Source of the DNA: Oscillospiraceae bacterium
GTDB lineage: Bacteria; Bacillota_A; Clostridia; Oscillospirales; Oscillospiraceae
DNA: 55,584 nt
Direction of reading: 5' to 3'
Assembly: GCA_024690695.1 (NCBI GenBank)
Contig: JAILOS010000033.1
Location: 1 to 55,584, forward strand
Shown piece after piece: positions 41,277-47,913 of the stretch. Each line of letters starts with the position of its first letter. Position 1 is the first letter of the stretch. The position numbers and the translations under genes are program-made. Below the pieces are notes generated by a model. That model was not told the DNA's origin and searched no databases. It saw nothing but the letters and a program-made list of their open reading frames with translations.

Positions 41277-43526
41277 ATGGACGATATGCTGCAAAAAACC
41301 GGCGCGATGCACGAGCCGCTCGATCCGGACGCAATGTACGTTGATCTGGAGAACCGTCTGCGCTCGATCGGGCATCCGATGGATCTTGCCCGCATCCGCT
41401 CCGCCTACGAGACGGCCAGGCGCGCCCACGAGGGTCAGAAGCGCAAGGACGGCTCTCCCTACGTGACCCACTGCGTAGCCACCGCGCAGATCGCGGTGGA
41501 TTTCGGGCTGGACGAGGATTCGGTCGTCGCGGCGCTGCTGCACGACGTGATCGAGGACACCGACATGACCCGCGAGGAGCTGCAGAAGGCCTTCGGGCCC
41601 GCCGTGGCCGACATCGTCGACGGCGTCACGAAGCTGACGCGCGTGCAGTACACCAGCAAGGAAGACGAGCAGATGGAGAACCTGCGCAAGATGCTCATGG
41701 CGATGGCCAAGGACATCCGCGTGATCCTCATCAAGATCGCCGACCGCCTGCACAACATGCGCACGATGGCCTACCAGTCCGCCGAGAAGCAGCGCAGCAA
41801 GTCGCTGGAGACGATGGAGATCTACGCGCCGCTGGCCCACCGGCTGGGCATGCAGCGCGCCAAGTGGGAGCTGGAGGATCTGGCCCTGCAGTACCTCGAC
41901 CCGGACGGCTACCGCGAGATCACGCAGACGCTGGAGGAGAAGATGCCCCAGCTCGAGGCCTTCATGAGCTCCGTCAAGCTCAAGATCCAGAAGCGCCTGG
42001 ACGAGGAGGGCATCCATGCTTCGATCTTCAGCCGCATCAAGCACGTCTACAGCATCTACCGCAAGATGTACGCCCAGAAGCTGAATCTGGACGGGATCTT
42101 CGATCTGTGCGCCTTCCGCGTGATCGTTGACACGATCCCGGACTGCTACAACGTCCTCGGCATCATCCACGACATGTTCAAGCCCGTGCCCGGGCGCTTC
42201 AAGGACTATATCTCCACGCCGAAGCCCAACATGTACCAGAGCGTGCACACCACCGTCATCGGCTCGGAGGGCATCCCCTTCGAGGTGCAGACCCGCACCT
42301 GGGAGATGCACCACACCGCCGAATACGGCGTCGCGGCGCACTGGAAATACAAGATGGGCGAGAGCAGCAGCGCGCTGCGCGAGGGCGACGAGGACAAGTT
42401 TGCCTGGGTGCGCCGCCTGCTGGAAAGCCAGCAGGAATCCGACGCGCAGGACTTTTTCCACAACCTGAAGATCGACATGTTCGCCGACGAGGTCTTCGTC
42501 TTCTCGCCGAAGGGCGACGTCATCAACCTCCCCGCCGGCGCGACGCCGATCGACTTCGCCTACAGCATCCACTCCGACATCGGCAACCACATGGTCGGCG
42601 CGAGCGTCAACGGCCGCATCGTGACCTTCGACACCGCGCTGCAGAACGGCGACATCGTCGAGATCCGCACCTCGAAGTCCGCGTCCGGTCCCAGCCGAGA
42701 CTGGCTGAACGTGGCCAAGAGCGGCTCGGCCCGCACGAAGATCAAGCAGTGGTTCAAAAAGGAACGCCGCGACGAGAATATCCAGCGCGGGCGCGAGGCG
42801 CTCGCCGACGAGCTGCGGCACAACGGCTATGCGCTCGAGGACGCGCTGGACGACGAGATCATGGCGCCGATCCTCAAGCGTCTGTGCTTTGCGGGCGTGG
42901 ACGACCTCTTCGCCGCCGTCGGCTACGGCGGGCTCACCGCCGAGCGCGCCGCCAACCGCATCCGCGACGAGCTGGCCCGCAGCGCCAGGACCGAGAAGAA
43001 AACCGCCCTCGACAAGGTCGCGCAGGCCGCCGAGCGGCGCGAGCAGCAGGCCGCGCGCAAGGAGGGCAAGCCCGTGCAGGGCGTGCTGGTCGCGGGGCTG
43101 GACAACTGCCTCGTGAAATTCTCCCGCTGCTGCACCCCGGTGCCGGGCGACGACATCGTCGGCTTCATCACCCGCGGGCAGGGCGTGTCGATCCACCGGC
43201 AGGACTGCGAAAACTACCGCAGCCGCCTCAGCCGCGAGCCCGGCGACGGGCGCTGGATCGAGGTATCCTGGGCCGACCAGATCACCGAGAGCTACATCAC
43301 CGCGCTCGAAATCTTCGCCAAGGACCGCTCGGGCCTCGTGATGGACGTGGCCACCGTGCTCAACGGTCTCAACGCCAAGGTGCGCACGCTCAACGCCCGC
43401 GACAACGCCGGCCTGGCGCAGATCCACCTGACGCTCGAGGTCAGGCACGTCTCGGAGCTGCGCGTGATCATCGGCAGGCTGCGCGGCATCCGCGGCGTGA
43501 CGGAAGTGCGCCGCAACGGGAGGTGA
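41277..43526 (+). CDS. relA: Bifunctional (p)ppGpp synthetase/hydrolase (Rel)
   Basis: 749 residues, the stringent-response enzyme. HD hydrolase domain: YVTHCVATAQIAVDFGLDEDSVVAALLHDVIEDT. Synthetase domain: RIKHVYSIYRKM, DGIFDLCAFRVIVD, YQSVHTTVIG, EVQTRTWEMH. TGS domain: DEVFVFSPKGDVINLPAGATPIDFAYSIH. A zinc-finger/RIS region (KFSRCCTPVPGDDIVGFITRGQGVSIHRQDC) and a C-terminal ACT domain follow. The intact HD pair (H-D and E-D) argues for working hydrolase activity. GAGAGG lies nine bases before the ATG. The gap to recJ is 30 bases and to dtd four. Confidence 0.95.
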   Translation: MDDMLQKTGAMHEPLDPDAMYVDLENRLRSIGHPMDLARIRSAYETARRAHEGQKRKDGSPYVTHCVATAQIAVDFGLDEDSVVAALLHDVIEDTDMTREELQKAFGPAVADIVDGVTKLTRVQYTSKEDEQMENLRKMLMAMAKDIRVILIKIADRLHNMRTMAYQSAEKQRSKSLETMEIYAPLAHRLGMQRAKWELEDLALQYLDPDGYREITQTLEEKMPQLEAFMSSVKLKIQKRLDEEGIHASIFSRIKHVYSIYRKMYAQKLNLDGIFDLCAFRVIVDTIPDCYNVLGIIHDMFKPVPGRFKDYISTPKPNMYQSVHTTVIGSEGIPFEVQTRTWEMHHTAEYGVAAHWKYKMGESSSALREGDEDKFAWVRRLLESQQESDAQDFFHNLKIDMFADEVFVFSPKGDVINLPAGATPIDFAYSIHSDIGNHMVGASVNGRIVTFDTALQNGDIVEIRTSKSASGPSRDWLNVAKSGSARTKIKQWFKKERRDENIQRGREALADELRHNGYALEDALDDEIMAPILKRLCFAGVDDLFAAVGYGGLTAERAANRIRDELARSARTEKKTALDKVAQAAERREQQAARKEGKPVQGVLVAGLDNCLVKFSRCCTPVPGDDIVGFITRGQGVSIHRQDCENYRSRLSREPGDGRWIEVSWADQITESYITALEIFAKDRSGLVMDVATVLNGLNAKVRTLNARDNAGLAQIHLTLEVRHVSELRVIIGRLRGIRGVTEVRRNGR

Positions 43527-43530
43527 GACG

Positions 43531-43974
43531 ATGCGCGCCGTGGTAACGAGAGTCAAAAACGCCTCGGTCGAGATCGAGGGCGCAATCACCGCGAAGATCG
43601 GCGTCGGGCTGCTGGTGCTGCTGGGCGTGCACCGCGAGGATACGATGCGCGAGGCCGAGAAGATCGCCGACAAGCTCTGCGGGCTGCGGATCTTCGAGGA
43701 CGAAAACGGAAAGATGAACGTCAACCCCGCCGACGCGGGCGCGGAGCTGCTGATCGTCAGCCAGTTCACGCTCTTCGCCGACTGCCGCTCCCGCCGTCCC
43801 GGCTTTTCGCTGGCCGCGCGGCCCGATACGGCGATCCCGCTTTACGAGGCGGTCGCGGCGCTGTGCCGGGAACGGGGCTTCCGGGTCTCGACCGGGCGCT
43901 TCGGCGCCGATATGCAGGTCCGCTCGCAGAACGACGGACCGGTGACGATCCTGCTGGATACGGAGGAACTGTAA
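43531..43974 (+). CDS. dtd: D-aminoacyl-tRNA deacylase
   Basis: 147 residues, normal length. It removes D-amino acids (and glycine from tRNA-Ala) from charged tRNA. Both signatures are present: S77-Q-F-T-L-F-A-D-C, with the catalytic Thr80 region, and the cross-subunit NDGPVT motif (G136-P137). MRAVVTRVKNASVEI is the standard N-terminus. GGGAGGTGAGACG precedes the ATG; it follows rel by four bases. Confidence 0.96.
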   Translation: MRAVVTRVKNASVEIEGAITAKIGVGLLVLLGVHREDTMREAEKIADKLCGLRIFEDENGKMNVNPADAGAELLIVSQFTLFADCRSRRPGFSLAARPDTAIPLYEAVAALCRERGFRVSTGRFGADMQVRSQNDGPVTILLDTEEL

Positions 43975-43975
43975 C

Positions 43976-44584
43976 ATGCTGATCAAGACCCTGCCCGTCG
44001 GCCAGCTGGAGACGAACTGCTACGTCGTCTCCGACGAGGCCTCGCTCGTCTGCGCGGTGATCGATCCCGGCGACGAGAGCAACACGATCCTGGACTATCT
44101 CGAGGAAAACCGCCTGCAGTGCCGGGCGATCCTGCTGACGCACGGCCATTTCGACCACGTCGGCGCGGTCGCCGCCGTGGCGGAGGAGACCGGGGCGAAG
44201 GTCTATATGAACCGGCGCGACGATCTCGGCGGGCGCGACGCGCACCTTCCCTTCACGCTGCCGGAGAACGGCGCGTACTACGACGAGGGCGACGCGGTGG
44301 AGCTGCCGGGGCTTCGCTTCGAGGTGCTGGCGACGCCGGGACACACGCCGGGCAGCGTCAGTCTGCGCTGCGGCGAGGCGCTCTTCACCGGCGACACGCT
44401 GTTTCGCGGAAGCTGCGGGCGCACCGATCTGTCGGGCGGCAGCACGGACGAGGAGCTGGCGAGCCTGAAAAAGCTCTGCTCCCTGCCGGGGGATTACGAG
44501 GTCTGGCCCGGGCACATGGACGCCACCACGCTCGAGCGAGAGCGGCGCTTCAACTATTACTGCCGCCAGGCCATGCGCCTGTAG
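43976..44584 (+). CDS. MBL-fold metallohydrolase (glyoxalase II-like)
   Basis: 202 residues. Metallo-beta-lactamase fold with the full metal set: T-H56-G-H58-F-D60-H61, HTPGS, GDTLFRGSCGRTDL and the final WPGHMD. Short glyoxalase II-like proteins of this type follow rel-dtd in many Firmicutes; the substrate is generally unknown and may be a thioester or nucleotide. The ATG is one base after the dtd stop; GAGGAACTGTAAC is the ribosome site. A terminator follows. Confidence 0.92.
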   Translation: MLIKTLPVGQLETNCYVVSDEASLVCAVIDPGDESNTILDYLEENRLQCRAILLTHGHFDHVGAVAAVAEETGAKVYMNRRDDLGGRDAHLPFTLPENGAYYDEGDAVELPGLRFEVLATPGHTPGSVSLRCGEALFTGDTLFRGSCGRTDLSGGSTDEELASLKKLCSLPGDYEVWPGHMDATTLERERRFNYYCRQAMRL

Positions 44585-44626
44585 ACCGGCGCGGGACGGG
44601 CGGAAACGGCGTTTTCCGAATAGTCT

Positions 44627-44675
44627 CCGGGCGGACGCGGGGTTTCAAAAGCCCCTGCGTCCGCCCGGTTTTTTT
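44627..44675 (+). terminator. Terminator of the recJ-rel-dtd-MBL operon
   Basis: Twelve-base perfect stem CCGGGCGGACGC (44627-44638) and GCGTCCGCCCGG (44657-44668), then T7. It ends close to, but before, the converging spoIVB gene. Confidence 0.88.
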
Positions 44676-44713
44676 CAGCCCTCGTTAAAAACGGGCGCGT
44701 TTCCCGCGCGGCT

Positions 44714-45706
44714 TTACGCCGCCTGCTCCCCGGCGATGCCGGCGGCCGCCAGCATATCCCGGATGCCGATCCCGTAGCCCCGCCCCGGATCGCTGACCAA
44801 CACATGCGTCACCGCGCCGACGAGGCGGCCGTTCTGCAGGATCGGGCTGCCGCTCATGCCCTGCACGATGCCGCCCGCCCGCTCGAGCAGCTCCGGATCC
44901 GTCACGGCCAGCAGCAGCCGCTGCACGCCTCCCTCCGCGTACACGCGCCGGATCTCCACCGTGTATTCTCCGACCTCGTGTCCGGACAGCGTCGTGCGGA
45001 TTACCGCCGGGCCGGGCACGGCCTCGCCGGTCTCCGCCGCCTGTCCGCCGAGCACGCAGGCCGCCGGGCCGAACAGTCCCTGCTCGGTGTTGCGCTCCAC
45101 GCGCCCGAGCACGCGCCCCGGATCGGCGCAGCCGTTCAGCTCGCCGGGTTCGCCGCTCGCGCCTTTGATCACGTCCACGATCTGCGCGTCGGTGATGCTC
45201 CCGTCCAGCAGCGGCGGCAGCGGCGAGCCGTCGAGCTCGCAGACGGCGTGGCCCAGCGCGCCGTAGACCCCGGTCTCGGGGTCGTAAAAGGTCAGCGTGC
45301 CGATGCCGGTGCTCCCGTCGCGCAGCCACATGCCCAGCATCCAGCGCCCGTCCGACGACAGCGCCGGCTGCAGGCGCAGCTTCAGCTCTCGCCCGCCGCG
45401 CAGCGCCGTCAGCTCGGTTTCCCGACCCCGAAGCGCGGCGATCGCGTCGATCAGCTCGGTCGCGCTGTTGATCGCCCGTCCGTCCAGCCGCAGAATGCGG
45501 TCGCCCTCGCACAGCCCGGCCTCGCGCGCCGGGGAACAAAGTCCGTCGGCGGTCTCCACCTCCGCCAGCCCCGCGACGAGCACGCCCTGCGTCCTGAGAT
45601 CGATCCCCACGGCCTGGCCGCCGACAGCCAGCTCTCTCGCGCAGGCGCAGACGGGCGTCGCCAGCAGCAGCAGGCAGCACAGCGCCGCCGTTATCCCATG
45701 TTTCAT
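44714..45706 (-). CDS. spoIVB: SpoIVB signalling serine protease (stage IV sporulation)
   Basis: 330 residues. Secreted from the forespore, it cleaves SpoIVFA to trigger SpoIVFB and the sigma-K checkpoint. An N-terminal signal anchor (ITAALCCLLLLATPVCACA) is followed by a PDZ domain (about 40-110; SPAREAGLCEGDRILRLDGRAI). The S55 peptidase domain has His153 in YGALGHAV and Ser285 in GMSGSPILQNGRLVGAVTHVLVSDPGRGYGIGI. Shorter than the B. subtilis protein (about 425 residues) but with all core motifs. GGGTGAGGGGC precedes the ATG at 45706. It sits alone here, without the recN or spo0A neighbours seen in bacilli. No clear sigma-G/F promoter could be pointed to. Confidence 0.92.
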   Translation of the reverse strand: MKHGITAALCCLLLLATPVCACARELAVGGQAVGIDLRTQGVLVAGLAEVETADGLCSPAREAGLCEGDRILRLDGRAINSATELIDAIAALRGRETELTALRGGRELKLRLQPALSSDGRWMLGMWLRDGSTGIGTLTFYDPETGVYGALGHAVCELDGSPLPPLLDGSITDAQIVDVIKGASGEPGELNGCADPGRVLGRVERNTEQGLFGPAACVLGGQAAETGEAVPGPAVIRTTLSGHEVGEYTVEIRRVYAEGGVQRLLLAVTDPELLERAGGIVQGMSGSPILQNGRLVGAVTHVLVSDPGRGYGIGIRDMLAAAGIAGEQAA

Positions 45707-46045
45707 GCCCCTCACCCTTTCCGCTTGAAATCGCCCCGGCGGCGGCCCGCCGGAGCCGCAAAAACGGCTTTTGTCGCTGAAAAACAAAACGCCGCCCATG
45801 CCTGTTCAGTATGTGCGGCGGCATGAAAAAAACGCGCGGAATAATCTCTCAGCCTGCCGGATTTTGGGAAAAACGGCCTTCGCGCGGCGTGCGGAGACCG
45901 GCTTCCAGCTTTTTTCTCGTTTGCCGGATTTTGGATGAAGCTCGTTTTCCCCCATAAAAAGCACGAATCCAATGCGGTTCCGTTTATCGCGGCCTTCGCA
46001 TTGGATCTTTATTCGTCGTTTCTTTATTCGTCGTTTTTGCTTTTC
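45707..46045. other. Spacer between spoIVB and the fn3 fragment
   Basis: No convincing gene. It holds a direct repeat TGCCGGATTTTGG (45855-45867 and 45923-45935) and a 10-bp inverted repeat ATCCAATGCG/CGCATTGGAT (45967-45976, 45997-46006). Two exact tandem copies of CTTTATTCGTCGTTT follow (46007-46021, 46022-46036). The fn3 homology starts ten bases further on. Confidence 0.7.
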
Positions 46046-46047
46046 AA

Positions 46048-46380
46048 TGCGTCGACTCGAACGGCCGCATCTGCAGCGCGCAGGGGAATCCCCGCACCTG
46101 CACCTACATTGCGATGGCGAAGATCACCGCGCTCGGGAACGTGACGAACGGCGTCAAGCTCGTCTGGTCGAAGCCCGCCGGCGCGAAAAACTTCCGCGTC
46201 TTCCGCAAGACCGAGGGCGGCCAGTGGGAGGCCATCGCGGACGTGCAGGGTACGAATTACATCGACAAGACGGCCAAGAAGGGCGTGAAGTACTGGTACA
46301 CCGTCCGCGCGATCACGATGGACGGCAAGATGTACATCAATTCCTACAACAGCTACGGCTGGAGCGTGACGAGGAAGTAA
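46048..46380 (+). pseudogene. Promoterless fn3-tail fragment
   Basis: 110 codons match the last one and a third fn3 units of the secreted proteins, from CVDSNGRICSAQGNPRTCTYIA to YGWSVTRK and stop. There is no signal peptide, start region or promoter. The protein is a mosaic: ALGNV and GGQWEAIADVQGTNYIDKTA as in the 7.2-13.4 kb gene, TNGVKLVW and AITMDGK as in the 15.4-20.2 kb gene, NSYGWSVTRK as in the 20.7-23.1 kb gene. The frame is intact, which suggests recent origin or conversion from the active copies. A short product from the internal ATG at 46114 is possible but unlikely. Confidence 0.8.
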
Positions 46381-46402
46381 TAAGTATAAAAAACCGGCGA
46401 AA

Positions 46403-46710
46403 AAAGCCTTCCCCGCCGCGGCGGGGAAGGCGGATGACGGATGAGGTGGAACGAGAAGGGAACGCGGCCCGCCTGCGCAGCCCTCGCCCCCTCTCCGTAG
46501 GGGACGGCGTCCTCGACGTCCCGCGCTCTCTCTGCCTTCCCCGCTAACGGGGAAGGCTTTTTCAGCGGGCGGGCGACCGCAAGGGTCGCCCCTACGGAGA
46601 AGAGACGAGGTTTTCATTGGCGGGCGGCTGATAGCCGCCCCTACGGGATCTCCGCGGCGTTTCCGCGAGATTGCGGGCGCCAAGGCAGCGGGCGACCGCA
46701 AGGGTCGCCC
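46403..46710. repeat. REP repeat block 6
   Basis: GCCTTCCCCGC hairpin at 46408-46431; fn3 3'-flank sequence 46432-46475. Class C at 46501-46522 (GTAG 46497-46500, plus). Class B at 46571-46591, class A at 46622-46640 and class B at 46690-46710, all minus with CTAC feet. The element order mirrors block 3. Confidence 0.8.
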
Positions 46711-46742
46711 CTACGGGATCACCGCGGCATTTCCGCGAGATC

Positions 46743-46814
46743 GCAGGCGACGAAGGATCTGCAGGGAGCATTCCGCATTGTGCTGCGGATTCTTCGCTGA
46801 CGCCCAGAATGACA
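46743..46814. repeat. Class E element, copy 5 (truncated)
   Basis: Mirror of copy 2: it begins at GCAGGCGACGAAGGATCTGC and ends CCCAGAATGACA. The outer left end is replaced by the same TTTCCGCGAGATC sequence as in copy 2, so the truncation predates the duplication. Confidence 0.7.
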
Positions 46815-46836
46815 AGGAAAAGTTGAAAAAAACAGC

Positions 46837-46879
46837 CCGGGCGGGAGCAAGGCTTCTTGGAAACCTTGCTCCCGCCCGG
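46837..46879. repeat. Class D inverted repeat, copy 5
   Basis: CCGGGCGGGAGCAAGG and its complement with a CTTCTTGG-type loop, as in copy 3 of the other arm; CTTTTCTATGG follows. Confidence 0.75.
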
Positions 46880-46889
46880 CTTTTCTATG

Positions 46890-47025
46890 GTTCCCCTGAG
46901 GCTCCCCCGAAAGGGGTTTTGGGTCTGTCGGCGCAGCCGACTGAGGGCTTTCAAAACCCCTCCGGCATTGTCGGCGGCGCCGCCGAGCCCACCTCCCCTT
47001 GCAGGGGAGGCGTTTCATCCGCCCG
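46890..47025. repeat. Multi-hairpin spacer, second copy
   Basis: Chain of small hairpins: GGCTCCCCCGAAAGGGG, GTCGGCGCAGCCGAC, GTCGGCGGCGCCGCCGA, CCTCCCCTTGCAGGGGAGG. It matches 14758-14890 inverted, except that the GTCCTCGGCGG hairpin is replaced by a shorter one. Confidence 0.65.
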
Positions 47026-47044
47026 TCAGAGGCATCCCGCGCGC

Positions 47045-47081
47045 AAAAAATGCCGCTGCCATAAAGGCAGCGGCATTTTTT
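47045..47081 (-). terminator. Terminator of the lipoprotein gene
   Basis: AAAAAATGCCGCTGCC (47045-47060) pairs perfectly with 47066-47081 around a 5-base loop. With A6 and T6 at the ends it can work in both directions; it lies 15 bases after the lipoprotein stop. Confidence 0.88.
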
Positions 47082-47096
47082 CTGTTTCGGGTCGGA

Positions 47097-47843
47097 TTAC
47101 TTCGCGGCCGTCAGAGCCGTGGCCTGGAGGTTGGGCCCGTTGTACCAGTACAGGAAGCCCTCGAGGTCGATCACATCGCCGACCTGCAGCGCCTCGACAG
47201 CCTTGTAGACGTCGGTGTCCTTGCCGCAGAGATAGAACTCCACGCAGAACTCGTAGGGCGTGCCGTCCTTGCTGACCTTGAAGTACAGGTCGTCGCTCTG
47301 GTTCTCGGGATCCTTGTAGGCGAAGGCGGCGCCGGCTTCGTCATAAGCCTCGACCGTCACGCCCTTGAAGGTGACGAGCTGGTTCATGAACTTGGCCATT
47401 TCATCGACGTTGCCCCACGCGGCGGTGGCGTCCGCGGGCTCGGCGACGAAGGTCTTGCCCTCGAGGATCTCGAAGGTGGCGCCTTCGGCGATCTCAATCT
47501 CGCCGGACCACTCGGTCTTGGTGCCGGTGACCTTGATCTTCGTGCCGGGGACCAGCTTCGCGGCGTCTTCCTCGGAGCAGGTCATGTTGTAGATGAAGTA
47601 GGCTCCGTCCTTGTCCGCGGCGTAAACCGTGATCTTATCGGCCCACCAGGACTGATGCGCCTGAACGTAGGCCTCGATGACGACCGGGGAATCCTTCTCG
47701 GCGGCGATATACTCGGCATAGGTCATCACGCCCTCGGACTTCGGATCGTCGTCCTTGTTCTCTTCCGGCTTCTGACCGCAGGCGGCCAGCGCAAGGATCA
47801 TGCACAGAGCCAGCAGAAGCGCAAAGATCTTTTTCATTTTCAT
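47097..47843 (-). CDS. Secreted lipoprotein of unknown function
   Basis: 248 residues. Lipobox LALAAC with Cys22; a short acidic linker (QKPEENKDDDPKSEG) follows. The rest is a repeated small-domain pattern: VVIEAYVQAHQSWWADKITVYAADKDGAYFIYNM...LVPGTKIKVTGTKTEWSGEIEI and LVTFKGVTVEAYDEAGAAFAYK...LQVGDVIDLEGFLYWYNGP. Both look like OB-fold (YgiW/NirD-like nucleic-acid or ligand-binding beta-barrel) halves. No enzyme motif is seen. GGAGG lies only three bases before the first ATG but nine before the second (47837), so translation may begin at MKKIF. It follows the ABC importer but has its own promoter. Confidence 0.8.
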   Translation of the reverse strand: MKMKKIFALLLALCMILALAACGQKPEENKDDDPKSEGVMTYAEYIAAEKDSPVVIEAYVQAHQSWWADKITVYAADKDGAYFIYNMTCSEEDAAKLVPGTKIKVTGTKTEWSGEIEIAEGATFEILEGKTFVAEPADATAAWGNVDEMAKFMNQLVTFKGVTVEAYDEAGAAFAYKDPENQSDDLYFKVSKDGTPYEFCVEFYLCGKDTDVYKAVEALQVGDVIDLEGFLYWYNGPNLQATALTAAK

Positions 47844-47885
47844 TGTCCTCCCAATCGTTGTATGTTCCGAAGAACACCATCTCGT

Positions 47886-47913
47886 ATTATACGCTCTTCT
47901 GTGAATAAATCAA
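47886..47913 (-). promoter_or_regulatory. Promoter of the lipoprotein gene
   Basis: Minus strand: TTGATT (47913-47908), 16-base spacer, TATAAT (47891-47886). The -35 box overlaps the stop codon of the binding-protein gene. Confidence 0.72.

Larger units (their letters stand above)
46046..47025. repeat. Arm 2 of a roughly 1-kb inverted repeat
   Basis: Counterpart of 14758-15721 in opposite orientation, covering the fn3 fragment, REP hairpins, class E and D elements and the final hairpin chain in the same order. Homology stops at GCCCG near 47025, just before an unrelated lipoprotein gene. Confidence 0.8.

Noticed and set aside
39207..43769. 1520-codon minus-strand open frame
   Set aside because: Antisense to recJ and rel, both certain genes. 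No ribosome site, promoter or recognisable domain; its start lies in dtd.
45707..46045. Possible riboswitch or small RNA in the spacer
   Set aside because: Repeats are present but no known aptamer core, and no downstream intact gene to control.
45972..46547. 191-codon frame through the fn3 fragment
   Set aside because: Out of frame with the fn3 coding sequence and extends into REP hairpins; the fn3 frame shows clear homology.
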